Shown piece after piece: positions 44,828-53,816 of a stretch of 64,000 nucleotides of DNA. Made by a program: the position numbers and the translations under genes. This stretch comes from Chlamydiota bacterium. Lineage in GTDB: Bacteria; Chlamydiota; Chlamydiia; Chlamydiales; Parachlamydiaceae. Positions within the stretch are counted from its first letter, which is position 1, and each line of letters starts with the position of its first letter. The stretch is taken from the NCBI GenBank assembly GCA_013287905.1, contig JABDCW010000001.1, forward strand, positions 29,102-93,101, given 5' to 3'. Below the pieces are notes generated by a model. The model worked only from the letters and a program-made list of their open reading frames with translations, was not told the DNA's origin and searched no databases.

Positions 44828-46837
44828 ATGCAAAAAATCAATTTTTTTACCCCTATCTCAAGTACAGGGGATGATCATGAAAAATACCATGCCTTGCGGT
44901 TTTGTGAACAATTGTTTAATTTTGGACAGCGCAGTGTCCATATTACAAACATTAGCAGCGATCAGGTAGAAATTGCAGATGATCCTGATAAAGACAAGAA
45001 GCGTTTAAGATATTTAGGTTATGCAATTAAAGTTGCCATGATCGCCACAATTGTTTTACCGGCAATGGCAATGATCGGGAAATGTATTTATAGAAAGGCA
45101 AATCATTTTCACGTAAAGCCATCAACTGCCGAACCAAAGGTTGTGAATGCAGCAGGAGGCGTGCTTTCTCCTGTCACTCCGCCACTCCCCCCTGAGCAAC
45201 CAAAGCCGCCGGTGACAGAGCCGCCAAAGCCTCCGGTTACAGAGCCGCCAAAGCCGCCAAAGTCTCCGGTCACAGAGCCGCAAAAGCCTCCGGTCACAGA
45301 GCCGCAAAAGCCTCCGGTCACAGAGCCGCAAAAACCGCCTGAGGAACCAGTCTCAGAGCTGCCAAAGCCCCCGGCGGAACCAAAGCCCCCATCTGGTATT
45401 GATAAGCCGGATATCCCTCCAGATTTGCTGCCGGATGATACCTCCGGTTCAACTCCTCTTAGTCTCCAGCCTAAATTTGAAGAATTCAAGGAAGCCATAA
45501 GCTATGTTAAAAATTATCTGCAATTAATTGACGATCAGTTAGACCAGATAACCGGCCTTGAAGACATGCACAGTTTAGTAGGGGTAGATAAATGCTTTGT
45601 CGACTGTACGGAAACCTTTGTGGTGTTAGAAAAGGAAATTGGTCTGTTCATAAAAGATATGAAATCATTCCCGAAAGAGATGTTCGATACTGCGGAAGCA
45701 GAATTGGCTGCTATTGATGGAGACAGGGGAAATAATCGCGACATGAGAGGCAAAGTAGAGAAAAAATTGGAAACAAAAATTAAGGAAAGGCGGGAGATAT
45801 TAGCTAAAACCTATGGAGAGATTGCCACTAAAGAGCAAATACCAACGGTTGATAAAAATCTAAAAGAGTTCATCGAAAAACACTGGGAGACTGTGGGAAT
45901 GTCAAAACTTGCAGAGCAGTTTCCCATTCCACAAAACGTACCACCGCCTGCGCCAATCGTGCAAAGGACGGGGATTGCCAACCAGGGAAACAGTTGTTGG
46001 TTGAATGCCTGTATGCAGTCTCTTCTGACTTCAAAGGCAATTGTACGTGTTGCCGATGATATTAGTCAAAGACCGATTCCACAAGGATTACAGAGCATGA
46101 TCTTTAACCCGTTTGCTGAAATTCGCAAGGCAATGGCAGACCCAAAGGCAAGCGCTGCAAATTTAGGCGCTTTGGCAGCAAAACTAAGATATAATCTGTT
46201 TATGCAGGGCTCCAGGGAATATCCTATGCAGCAAATCAGGAACTTCCATGATCCCGGAGTGCTTTATTTGACGTTTTTAACCTATTTGGAATTGCTTCCT
46301 TCCATAACTACGAAAGTACAGGGTAGTAAGGCTGGCAAAATCATGTATAAAGATACAAAGACTGCAAAGGATATGTGGAGGGTTGAAGCTTCCACGGTTC
46401 AGCAGCCCCTTCAACTGCTCATCAACTCTCAAGCTGACACATATGAAAAGATAAAAGATTGGCGTCCCGAAAAAACAATTGAAGTGCCCTATAAACGGAC
46501 AAGCACCACAATGGAAGGAGAGCCGCCTAAAATACTTGTCATGCAGTTGAAGACTAATTTTGATGGAACAAATCCCCATTTTATTCACAAGGAAGATCTC
46601 GAATTAAATTTGCAGGAAATTTTACCGGACGCTGCCGGAGTTTCTACCAAATATAAGTTAGTGAGCTTTGCAGAGAACAAAGGTCAGGTCCATTGGGTAG
46701 CCTATGGTTTAGAAGGGGACCAGTGGAAGTTATTTAATGACGCAGATGTGACAAACATCGATTCAATCATAGGTCAAAACGCACATTATTGCATTTATGA
46801 GCGCATTGACCTATTCGATAAAGAGGCTGAAAAGTAA
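44828..46837 (+). CDS. Ubiquitin-specific protease-like protein, paralogue 3 (proline-rich linker)
   Basis: This 669-residue protein starts 14 bp after paralogue 2, preceded by GAGGAG. It keeps the shared N-terminus and hydrophobic segment (about 77-99). It then has a proline-rich linker (about 115-200) built from the eight-residue unit PVTEPQKP, then a helical region, then the protease domain: Cys box GIANQGNSCWLNA with C390 and His box QVHWVAYGLEGDQWKLFNDAD with H622. The active-site residues are therefore present in all three. Differences between paralogues lie mostly in the linker and helical part, suggesting different substrates or placement. Confidence 0.8.
   Translation: MQKINFFTPISSTGDDHEKYHALRFCEQLFNFGQRSVHITNISSDQVEIADDPDKDKKRLRYLGYAIKVAMIATIVLPAMAMIGKCIYRKANHFHVKPSTAEPKVVNAAGGVLSPVTPPLPPEQPKPPVTEPPKPPVTEPPKPPKSPVTEPQKPPVTEPQKPPVTEPQKPPEEPVSELPKPPAEPKPPSGIDKPDIPPDLLPDDTSGSTPLSLQPKFEEFKEAISYVKNYLQLIDDQLDQITGLEDMHSLVGVDKCFVDCTETFVVLEKEIGLFIKDMKSFPKEMFDTAEAELAAIDGDRGNNRDMRGKVEKKLETKIKERREILAKTYGEIATKEQIPTVDKNLKEFIEKHWETVGMSKLAEQFPIPQNVPPPAPIVQRTGIANQGNSCWLNACMQSLLTSKAIVRVADDISQRPIPQGLQSMIFNPFAEIRKAMADPKASAANLGALAAKLRYNLFMQGSREYPMQQIRNFHDPGVLYLTFLTYLELLPSITTKVQGSKAGKIMYKDTKTAKDMWRVEASTVQQPLQLLINSQADTYEKIKDWRPEKTIEVPYKRTSTTMEGEPPKILVMQLKTNFDGTNPHFIHKEDLELNLQEILPDAAGVSTKYKLVSFAENKGQVHWVAYGLEGDQWKLFNDADVTNIDSIIGQNAHYCIYERIDLFDKEAEK
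45200..45345 (+). repeat. 24-bp in-frame tandem repeat in paralogue 3
   Basis: Units of CCGGTCACAGAGCCGCAAAAGCCT (split as CCGGTCACAGAG plus CCGCAAAAGCCT) occur three times exactly and are preceded by three to four degenerate units with GTTACAGAGCCGCC. Each codes for PVTEPQKP or PVTEPPKP. The number of units may vary between strains. Confidence 0.8.
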
Positions 46838-46862
46838 AAGACTTCAGTTGAAGTATGATAAC

Positions 46863-46960
46863 GCAAATGAGGCAAATGAGGCAAAATCTATAAAATTATC
46901 ATATTTTATTTGCCTCATTTGCCTCATTTGATGCATATTTGAGCTAAATGAGGCAAATGG
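46863..46960. repeat. GAGGCAAAT inverted/tandem repeat before the AlbA_2 gene
   Basis: Two copies of GCAAATGAG at 46863-46884 face two complementary copies (ATTTGCCTC) at 46908-46927, with an AT-rich centre. A further direct unit AAATGAGGCAAATGG at 46946-46960 runs into the ribosome-binding region of the next gene. The hairpin also lies just after the USP operon and may terminate it. Confidence 0.7.
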
Positions 46961-46968
46961 GAGTAAAT

Positions 46969-48339
46969 ATGAGCTTGTTTCGTCACCCCGAATCAGAATC
47001 TGTTTTATTGGAATTCAAAAGAGAGATTCCAAAGAATGAACAAATCATAAAAACCATTATCGGTTTTTGCAATCAAAAAGGAGGAAGACTGATCCTTGGT
47101 GTTGATAATGACCGAGCGGTAATAGGGGTCCCTGAAGATCAAATAAATAAACTTCTTGAGTCATTAGATCATTCTATTTATGAATCTTGCTACCCTCCCA
47201 TTATCCCTCTAGTATCAACACAGTTGTTCGGCGATAAAACAGTAGTAATTATTGCTGTATCATCGGGAATGAGCAAGCCTTATTTTAGAAAATCTGAAGG
47301 TATAGAGAAAGGAACCTATATTCGCATAGGCAGAAGTACCGTACGCGCTACTACTTCCATGATTGAAGAGCTAAAATGGCAGTCACATAGGATAGATTTT
47401 GAGAAACTTCCCGTTTACAATGCTTCACTTGATAGCTTAGACAAACAATTAATCCAAAATTTCCTTGATAATAGAAAGAATCAGGCATCGGCGATGGTAA
47501 CACAAGACGTTTTGCGTTCCTATTCTTTAGTTGTAGAGGAGCATTCCGAGCTATTTCCAACTTATGCGGGGCTTTTGAATTTTGGAAAATCTCCACAGTT
47601 TTTTCTTTCAGAAGCTATGGTTATAGTAAGTCATTTCCGAGGTATAGAAGGGAGAGAAGCTATTGCTTCAATAGATTGTGAAGGCACTCTTTTAAACCAA
47701 TTTCAACAAGCCCATCATTTTGTTTTAGGCCGTCTTTCAAAGTCATTTTCCATTACCGGAATAGTGAGAGAGGAAAAGTTGGAAATACCGGAAGTTGCAT
47801 TTAGAGAGGCTTTAATAAATTTACTTGTTCATCGGAATTATCATATTAAAGCACCATCAAAAATTTCTATATATGACGATCGCTTGGAATTATTTAGTCC
47901 TGGTGATTTTTCGGGTCCCATTGAACAGGATCAATTGTTAAAGGGATTGACCTACTTGCGTAACCCTGCTATCTGCAAGATTTTTCGGGAAATGGGCCTT
48001 GTGGAAAAAATGGGAACGGGATTCATTAATATCTTTAAAAGTTATGAAGCTTGGGGGCTGAAAAAGCCGCAAATTATTGAAGGTGCAAACTTTATAAAAT
48101 GTATCTTGCCAAGAGGTTCTTCTCAATTAGCTCCGGTTATAATTCCAACGGAAGAGGGCATTTTAGCTCTTTTCTATTCTCAGAATGAAATTACTGTTCA
48201 AGAAATAGTTAATAAATTTTCTATTTCGCGTGCTACAGCGCAGAGATGGCTTAATGTACTTATTGAGAAACAGCTGATTGAAAGAATAGGAAAGACTCGT
48301 AATGTAAGATATCGTCGAGCAGCAAATAGAAAACCATAA
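46969..48339 (+). CDS. AlbA_2/Schlafen-type ATP-binding regulator with C-terminal winged helix
   Basis: GGGAG lies 5 bp before the ATG at 46969 (MSLFRHPESES, 456 residues); the ATG at 46948 lies inside the repeat and is less likely. The N-terminal domain (LLEFKRE, IIGFCNQKGGRLILGVDND, TYIRIGRSTVRA) is an AlbA_2 (formerly AAA_4) domain. The middle (FREALINLLVHRNYH, IYDDRLELFSPGDF, GLVEKMGTGF) is the HATPase_c_4 domain of the same protein group. A winged-helix region with FSISRATAQRWLNVLIEKQLIERIG closes the chain. Such proteins are usually annotated as putative transcriptional regulators; the regulated genes are unknown. They occur patchily, often in accessory DNA. Confidence 0.85.
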   Translation: MSLFRHPESESVLLEFKREIPKNEQIIKTIIGFCNQKGGRLILGVDNDRAVIGVPEDQINKLLESLDHSIYESCYPPIIPLVSTQLFGDKTVVIIAVSSGMSKPYFRKSEGIEKGTYIRIGRSTVRATTSMIEELKWQSHRIDFEKLPVYNASLDSLDKQLIQNFLDNRKNQASAMVTQDVLRSYSLVVEEHSELFPTYAGLLNFGKSPQFFLSEAMVIVSHFRGIEGREAIASIDCEGTLLNQFQQAHHFVLGRLSKSFSITGIVREEKLEIPEVAFREALINLLVHRNYHIKAPSKISIYDDRLELFSPGDFSGPIEQDQLLKGLTYLRNPAICKIFREMGLVEKMGTGFINIFKSYEAWGLKKPQIIEGANFIKCILPRGSSQLAPVIIPTEEGILALFYSQNEITVQEIVNKFSISRATAQRWLNVLIEKQLIERIGKTRNVRYRRAANRKP

Positions 48340-48422
48340 GCTTTTAAGTTTCTTGCAAATTAATCGCTAAAACCAATAGAATGTCGATGTTCACTTTTGC
48401 ATTTTGCGAAAGACAACACAAT

Positions 48423-48506
48423 GCGGCCATGGCGGAATTGGTAGACGCGCTAGATTCAGGTTCTAGTCGGGGCAACCCGGTGGATGTTCGAGTCATCTTG
48501 GCCGCA
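48423..48506 (+). tRNA. tRNA-Leu (anticodon CAG)
   Basis: The sequence folds as a class II tRNA: acceptor GCGGCCA (48423-48429) with TGGCCGC (48499-48505) and discriminator A; D-arm GGAATTGGTAGAC; anticodon stem CTAGA/TCTAG with loop TTCAGGT, giving anticodon CAG for CUG codons; a long variable arm CGGGGCAACCCGG; and a T-loop GTTCGAGTC. The 3' CCA is not encoded. It sits between the AlbA_2 gene and the nested palindrome at 48557, with no integrase or att-like repeat seen beside it. Confidence 0.95.
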
Positions 48507-48556
48507 ATTTGTATACCCAGCGTGTTTCAATAGTTGGGAATTCGGGCAGGGGCACG

Positions 48557-48796
48557 CATCCTATTACCCATAAGTCGCAAAATATCTGTCTGCAACGTAA
48601 CATCGATGGATAAACGCAGAGGCACGGAGACGCAAAGGCGCGGAGGCAAGAGAGAAAATTCAAAATTAAATCCTGTTTTCCTCAGCGTCTCAGCGTCTCC
48701 GTGCCTCTGCGTTGAATTGTTAATTAGACTTATGGGTAATAGGATGGGGGCAGGGGCACGGGCACGGGCACGCTCACGGGCACGCTCACGGGCACG
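48557..48796. repeat. Nested palindrome after tRNA-Leu, with CACGGG tail
   Basis: The outer arms CATCCTATTACCCATAAGTC (48557-48576) and GACTTATGGGTAATAGGATG (48727-48746) are perfect 20-mers. Inside, AACGCAGAGGCACGGAGACG (from 48613) pairs with CGTCTCCGTGCCTCTGCGTT (to 48713). After the outer right arm there is a direct array of GGGCAC/CTCACG hexamers (48756-48796). GGGCAGGGGCACG flanks the left arm as well. It occupies most of the gap before the barrel gene. Open frames crossing it are repeat artefacts. Confidence 0.85.
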
Positions 48797-48841
48797 AAAT
48801 TCTCATTCAGTAAATAAATACACAACAACAATAAGAGAACA

Positions 48842-49630
48842 ATGAACACTATCTATTATTCATCCAACGTCAGAAAGACACAACACTTACAAAAACTAAA
48901 GAACCCCCGCAACTTGTCTTGCATTCTTTGCTGTCTCGGCACCTTCATGTGCATGGCATTTTGCGGAACAGCGCAAGCGGAAGATTGCATAGGAAAAATT
49001 GAAGCCGGCCCGACATATTTGCATCTCGATATTTTAGAGTCGGGAAAAACGATAAAAAAAGTCAACATGCCGGCGATTAGAATTGACGGTAGCGGAATGG
49101 TATGGAAGGGAATATGCGTAAAACCCTCTTTTCTTTATGGGGGAAAGGGCAATACTCAGACCTTAAGTTGCGGCCTTGGCGCTGGGTTAGTTTATAAACC
49201 AATAGAATGCCTTTGCATTACTCCCTCTATAGGGTGTAGCTATGCACAGTTTAGAACGACGCTTCGGGTAAATGTGCCAGAAAATGTACGTATTGCTCTA
49301 AATCTGCCAGAAAACATGCGTGTTGATGTAAGGGAAAAATTTTACTCCATATCCCCTTACGGTTCGATAGATATCACCTATACAATAGTGAAAGGTCTGC
49401 GAATTTGCGGGATTTTCCAATATGTCTGGAGCGATACCCATACGACCATTAAAGGATCCGGTTCGACAACAAGCCATCCTAAAGGGCAAAACTATGCCTT
49501 AATACTCGAAAAAGATATCAATGAACGGTGGTCAATCAATATCGCCGGAGCTTATAACGATAGTTTAACGAAAGAAAAGCATGGAGTTCGGGCTTATGGC
49601 GCCCGGATTGCCGCAGCCTATTGGTATTAA
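48842..49630 (+). CDS. Outer-membrane beta-barrel candidate
   Basis: The 262-residue protein has a long N-region and a signal sequence (about 26-46, ILCCLGTFMCMAFCGTAQA, cleavage after AQA). The mature part consists of alternating hydrophobic/polar strands rich in Gly, Tyr and Ile, and ends AAAYWY, an aromatic C-terminus of the kind recognised by the BAM complex. Several cysteines (CLCITPSIGCSY) suggest disulfide cross-linking, as common in chlamydial envelope proteins. The pattern resembles small porin-like barrels, but I cannot name the family. lepA follows 47 bp later with its own promoter candidate. Confidence 0.65.
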   Translation: MNTIYYSSNVRKTQHLQKLKNPRNLSCILCCLGTFMCMAFCGTAQAEDCIGKIEAGPTYLHLDILESGKTIKKVNMPAIRIDGSGMVWKGICVKPSFLYGGKGNTQTLSCGLGAGLVYKPIECLCITPSIGCSYAQFRTTLRVNVPENVRIALNLPENMRVDVREKFYSISPYGSIDITYTIVKGLRICGIFQYVWSDTHTTIKGSGSTTSHPKGQNYALILEKDINERWSINIAGAYNDSLTKEKHGVRAYGARIAAAYWY

Positions 49631-49649
49631 TTTGAGAGTTAGGTATAAT
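49621..49649 (+). promoter_or_regulatory. Promoter candidate of the lepA operon
   Basis: TTGGTA at 49621-49626 and TATAAT at 49644-49649 are 17 bp apart, and the -10 box ends 28 bp before the lepA ATG. The -35 box overlaps the last codons of the barrel gene. Confidence 0.5.
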
Positions 49650-49677
49650 CGGGAAAACTTTATTACATCTAGGCTTT

Positions 49678-51492
49678 ATGCAGCGGGCAGACTATAATAT
49701 AAATACCATTCGCAATTTTTCCATTATTGCTCACATCGACCATGGAAAATCGACCATTGCCGACCGTCTTTTGGAGCTGACCGACACGGTAGCTGCAAGG
49801 GATATGCAGGCACAGGTCCTCGATTCTATGGATTTAGAACGGGAACGGGGGATTACGATAAAAGCCCACCCTGTCACCATGTTTTACCTTGCAGATGATG
49901 GGACGAAATATCGCATTAACCTCATTGACACTCCGGGACATGTCGATTTTACCTATGAAGTTTCCAGGTCGCTTGCCGCATGTGAGGGAGCGATTCTGGT
50001 TGTTGATGCCGGACAGGGGGTGCAGGCGCAAAGTCTTGCCAATGTCCATCTTGCCCTCGACCGTAATTTAGAAATTGTTCCCGTCATCAATAAAATCGAT
50101 CTTCCGACAGCAGATGTTGAAGGTGTGAAGCAGCAAATTGAAGAGATCATTGGTCTGGATACTTCTGATGCTGTGTGCTGCTCTGCAAAATCGGGGATTG
50201 GTATTAAAGAGATCCTTGAAAGGATCATACGCGATGTTCCCCCTCCGCAGGAGCCCAAAGATCATATTTTGCGCGCTTTGGTTTTTGATTCCCATTATGA
50301 TGTGTACAGAGGTGTGATGGTGTACATCCGGGTGATGAGCGGCGAATTGAAAAAGGGTTCGCACATTAAGATGATGATGACGGGAAAAACATTTGAAATT
50401 CTCGAAGTCGGTATCTTCACTCCGCATGAGACGCCTGTCGCAAACCTGTACCCGGGAGAAGTTGGCTATTTCATTGCCAATATTAAAAACAGCGCCGATG
50501 TGAAAATTGGCGATACCATTACTTTGCAAAAGAATCCGGCCTTAGAACCTTTGCCTGGATTTAGGGTGATCAAGCCGGTCGTTTTCGCCGGGATTTACCC
50601 TATTGATTCAGGTGATTTTGAGTTGCTTAGGGATGCTCTTGGAAAGTTGCAGTTAAATGATTCTGCGCTCCATATAGAACAAGAAAGCAGCTTGGCTTTA
50701 GGGTTTGGATTTCGTTGCGGATTTTTAGGACTGTTGCATTTAGAAATTACGTTTGAAAGAATTCAAAGGGAATTTAATGTCGATATCATTTCGACAGCGC
50801 CAAGTGTGGTATACAAAATCACATTTGTCGATGGTACTGTCAAAGAAATCGACAATCCGGCCCACTATCCGGATCCGACGCTCATCGAACAAATTGAAGA
50901 GCCCTATGTCAAATCACATGTGATCATCCCCGGCGAATATATGGGTGCATTAATGAATTTGGCGATGGAAAAAAGGGGCGAATGCCTGAAAACAGAAACG
51001 CTCGATAGCCGAAGGTTGATTTTGACCTATCGTTTTCCGATGAACGAGATCATCACAGACTTCAACGATAAACTAAAATCACTGACACGAGGCTATGGTT
51101 CTTTTGATTATGAGATTGACTCCTACGAAAGGGGGGACATCATCAAGCTTGAGATCCGCGTCAATGAAGAGCCGGTAGATGCCTTTTCGTGTCTTGTTCA
51201 CCGGTCTAAAGCCGAAGCCAAGGGCAGGGCAATTTGTGCCAAGCTCGTTGAGGTGATCCCACAACAGCTCTTCAAAGTTCCTGTACAGGCTGCGATCGGG
51301 GGGAAAATTATCGCGAGGGAAACGATCCGGGCAATGACAAAAAACGTGACTGCAAAATGTTATGGCGGCGATATTTCCCGCAAACGGAAGCTCTGGGACA
51401 AGCAAAAGGAAGGGAAGAAGCGGATGAAAGAAATTGGAAAAGTCAATATTCCGCAACACGCATTTATGGCGGTCCTGAAAGCTGGGGAATAA
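49678..51492 (+). CDS. lepA: Elongation factor 4
   Basis: LepA is a ribosomal GTPase that can back-translocate stalled ribosomes and aids initiation or assembly. The GTPase motifs are intact: G1 AHIDHGKS (residues 18-25), switch region [11 protein letters not shown]3 DTPGHVDF, G4 NKIDLP and G5 SAKSG. The EF-G-like domains follow, including [14 protein letters not shown], and the LepA-specific C-terminal domain ([26 protein letters not shown]) that reaches the tRNA. Length 604 is typical. Its stop overlaps the uppS start (TAATG), making it the first gene of an operon with lipid and envelope genes. Confidence 0.97.
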   Translation: MQRADYNINTIRNFSIIAHIDHGKSTIADRLLELTDTVAARDMQAQVLDSMDLERERGITIKAHPVTMFYLADDGTKYRINLIDTPGHVDFTYEVSRSLAACEGAILVVDAGQGVQAQSLANVHLALDRNLEIVPVINKIDLPTADVEGVKQQIEEIIGLDTSDAVCCSAKSGIGIKEILERIIRDVPPPQEPKDHILRALVFDSHYDVYRGVMVYIRVMSGELKKGSHIKMMMTGKTFEILEVGIFTPHETPVANLYPGEVGYFIANIKNSADVKIGDTITLQKNPALEPLPGFRVIKPVVFAGIYPIDSGDFELLRDALGKLQLNDSALHIEQESSLALGFGFRCGFLGLLHLEITFERIQREFNVDIISTAPSVVYKITFVDGTVKEIDNPAHYPDPTLIEQIEEPYVKSHVIIPGEYMGALMNLAMEKRGECLKTETLDSRRLILTYRFPMNEIITDFNDKLKSLTRGYGSFDYEIDSYERGDIIKLEIRVNEEPVDAFSCLVHRSKAEAKGRAICAKLVEVIPQQLFKVPVQAAIGGKIIARETIRAMTKNVTAKCYGGDISRKRKLWDKQKEGKKRMKEIGKVNIPQHAFMAVLKAGE

Positions 51493-52229
51493 TGAGTATA
51501 TATACCCCTCAGGAACTCTCCGGCATAGATATTAGCCGAATACCGAACCATATCGCCATCATTCCCGATGGAAATCGCAGATGGGCAAAAAAACAAAAAG
51601 AAGGGCGTTCGTTTGGTCATTCCAAAGGGGCAAATGCGATTATCGAGACGATCAAAGCCGCTAAAGAGCTTGGGGTGAAGACCGTCACTTTTTATTTATT
51701 TTCCACAGAAAATTGGAACCGTTCGCGCCTGGAGATCTCCACTTTAATGCTTCTTTTTCGACAATTTTTAGATCGCCATTCCGCCGAAATGCTTGCAGAA
51801 GGGGTTTCCGTTAAGACTATTGGCGATATCGCCAGATTGCCAAAAAAAACAGCCAAGTCCATACAACATACTTGTCAATTGACTTCGCTGAACAAATCGA
51901 TTACTATGGTTTTGGCCTTCAATTATGGTGCACGCGATGAAATGTGCAGGGCGGTCCAGAAAATTATCGAAAACCATTATGAGCAGAACAAACAGCTGGA
52001 AATTACGGAAAATTTAATTTCACAATATTTAGATACAGCCCCATGGGGGGATCCTGAACTGTTTATTCGGTCAAGCGGAGAGATGAGGCTTAGCAATTTT
52101 CTTCTTTGGCAGCTTGCCTATTCCGAAATTTACGTTACAGAAACGCTTTGGCCCGATTTTAACAAAATGGAACTATTAAAAGCGATTGCAACCTTTCAAT
52201 CGCGCAAACGACGTTTTGGAGGAAAATGA
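51492..52229 (+). CDS. uppS: Undecaprenyl diphosphate synthase
   Basis: UppS makes the C55 lipid carrier for cell-wall and O-antigen synthesis from farnesyl and isopentenyl diphosphate. The signature HIAIIPDGNRRWAKK (Asp binds Mg2+ and diphosphate) is near residue 20, followed by GHSKG, YLFSTENWNRS and the C-terminal DPELFIRSSGEMRLSNFLLWQLAYSE with its conserved Arg-Ser pair and Glu. The ATG overlapping the lepA stop gives 245 residues; a longer frame into lepA is an artefact. uppS-cdsA-cmk-plsC is the gene order of CT450-CT453 in C. trachomatis. Confidence 0.95.
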   Translation: MSIYTPQELSGIDISRIPNHIAIIPDGNRRWAKKQKEGRSFGHSKGANAIIETIKAAKELGVKTVTFYLFSTENWNRSRLEISTLMLLFRQFLDRHSAEMLAEGVSVKTIGDIARLPKKTAKSIQHTCQLTSLNKSITMVLAFNYGARDEMCRAVQKIIENHYEQNKQLEITENLISQYLDTAPWGDPELFIRSSGEMRLSNFLLWQLAYSEIYVTETLWPDFNKMELLKAIATFQSRKRRFGGK

Positions 52230-53104
52230 CCCTCAAACAACTACCTCTGTTACAGCAACGCATTATTGTCAGCATAATTGGTTCTCTGATTGTCTGGATG
52301 GCGATCTATTTTTCTATTATGCCGCTATTCAAACCGTTTTTTAGTTTGTTGATCGCCGGCATGATCTCTTTCGCCATGCTCGAATTGTATCAAATTGCAC
52401 AGACAAAAAATTTTGAACCGGCAAAGGTGCTTGGGCTGTCGATTGCTTTTTGCTATACAACGGCTGTAACAATTAGTTCTCAATATTCTTCTTCTTTTGC
52501 TAAAATATTGCCTGAAATGACATTGCTGGCCTCGTTTCTTATGTGCTTTCTCTATTATTTTGTCAAAGGCAGCTCTCCATTAAGCAATTTATCGGTCATG
52601 ATATTCAGTATTGCTTATCTCGTGATTCCCTTAAGCTGTATGATTTCGATTGTGTATTTCTTTAGCGATGGATCTGATGATGGCCGATTGTGGCTGTTAT
52701 ATGCGATATCGACAGCAAAAATGACAGATATGGGGGGCTATTTTTTTGGCAAGAAATATGGAAAACAACCGCTTGCCCCCTACATCAGTCCTAAAAAAAC
52801 CCGTGAAGGAGCTTTGGGTGGAATAGCTGTTGCCATTGTTACAGGCTGGGCTGTGATCCTGTTTGCCAAAATATTTGCCGTTCCTTTTTCCTTACATCCA
52901 GGCATAAGCATAGTTTTAAGCGCAGTGATTGCTATTGCGGCTCAAGTGGGGGATTTAGCTGAATCGCTCTTAAAAAGAGATGGGGGAGTGAAGGATAGCA
53001 GCCATTTGCCCGGTTTGGGAGGTGTATTGGATATTGTCGATTCGCTAATATTTGCAATACCGCTTGTTTATATTTTTTTAAAAATAAATTTTATGTATAA
53101 TTAG
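52226..53104 (+). CDS. cdsA: Phosphatidate cytidylyltransferase
   Basis: CdsA makes CDP-diacylglycerol, the precursor of phosphatidylethanolamine, -serine and -glycerol. The 292-residue protein has about eight hydrophobic helices. The C-terminal signature is clear: TAKMTDMGGYFFGKKYGK, SPKKTREGALGG and, near residue 250, AQVGDLAESLLKRDGGVKDSSHLPGLGGVLDIVDS with the conserved catalytic Asp residues. It overlaps uppS by four bases (ATGA) and is probably translationally coupled. It resides in the inner membrane. Confidence 0.95.
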   Translation: MTLKQLPLLQQRIIVSIIGSLIVWMAIYFSIMPLFKPFFSLLIAGMISFAMLELYQIAQTKNFEPAKVLGLSIAFCYTTAVTISSQYSSSFAKILPEMTLLASFLMCFLYYFVKGSSPLSNLSVMIFSIAYLVIPLSCMISIVYFFSDGSDDGRLWLLYAISTAKMTDMGGYFFGKKYGKQPLAPYISPKKTREGALGGIAVAIVTGWAVILFAKIFAVPFSLHPGISIVLSAVIAIAAQVGDLAESLLKRDGGVKDSSHLPGLGGVLDIVDSLIFAIPLVYIFLKINFMYN

Positions 53105-53133
53105 GTTCTAAGTTCTTCAAGAGAGGGTGAGAG

Positions 53134-53814
53134 ATGATTATCACGATAGATGGTCCGACAGCTACAGGAAAAAGCACAATAGCAAAAAAACTTGCGCATG
53201 AGATCGGGTATATTTACTTTGATACAGGGGCCATGTACCGGTGTGTAACCTTTGCCGTTCTCAAGAACCATATCGACCCCGACAACCGCACTGAATTGCA
53301 AAAAATCCTGGACCAGTTTCATTTTGAAATAAAAATAAAGCATGGGGACAGGGTCTATTTTGTCGATGGCGAAGATGTTTCATTAAAAATTAGGGGCAAT
53401 GAAATTACCTCCCATGTATCAAAGATATCTGCCATACCTGCCGTGCGCGAAAAACTGGTCGCACTGCAAAGGGAACATGCTGTTGGAGTGAATGCAGTTT
53501 TTGAAGGGAGGGATATGGGCACAACAGTGTTTCCGGAAGCTAAAATTAAGATTTTTCTGACAGGTCGTCCGGAAGTGCGTGCAAGCCGCAGGCTCGAAGA
53601 GTTGAAAATAAAATTTCCTGCAGAAGCAAAAGACCTTACCCTTGAAAGTGTTCTCGCAGAAATGGAAGCAAGAGACCGATATGATGAGCAGCGGGAGTAT
53701 TCCCCTCTTAAAAAAGCAAAAGGGGCTTATGAAATCGATACATCCGATTTAACGACGGATGAAGTTATTTTTAAGATCCTGGAGTACAAAGATTCGGTGA
53801 AAACCACAAGTTAA
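53134..53814 (+). CDS. cmk: Cytidylate kinase
   Basis: Cmk phosphorylates CMP and dCMP, here next to the CTP-consuming CdsA step that releases CMP downstream. The P-loop DGPTATGKSTIAK is at residues 5-17, YFDTGAMYRCVT follows, and EGRDMGTTVFPEA and the lid segment REYSPLKKAKGAYEIDTS are typical. Length 226 fits. GAGAGG lies before the ATG. plsC starts 2 bp after its stop. Confidence 0.95.
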   Translation: MIITIDGPTATGKSTIAKKLAHEIGYIYFDTGAMYRCVTFAVLKNHIDPDNRTELQKILDQFHFEIKIKHGDRVYFVDGEDVSLKIRGNEITSHVSKISAIPAVREKLVALQREHAVGVNAVFEGRDMGTTVFPEAKIKIFLTGRPEVRASRRLEELKIKFPAEAKDLTLESVLAEMEARDRYDEQREYSPLKKAKGAYEIDTSDLTTDEVIFKILEYKDSVKTTS

Positions 53815-53816
53815 CG

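Noticed and set aside
45109..45498. Minus-strand frame with SVTGGFGG repeats
   Set aside because: It is the antisense of the PVTEPQKP repeat of the third USP-like gene.
48423..48506. tRNA as integration site of a genomic island
   Set aside because: No integrase gene and no direct repeat of the tRNA 3' end were seen within the window.
48534..48845. 103-codon plus-strand frame before the barrel gene
   Set aside because: It crosses the nested palindrome; its end (RARARARSRARSRAR) is the CACGGG array read as codons.
51357..51491. N-terminal extension of uppS into lepA
   Set aside because: The ATG at 51492 overlaps the lepA stop and places the signature motif at the usual distance; the extension has no family support.
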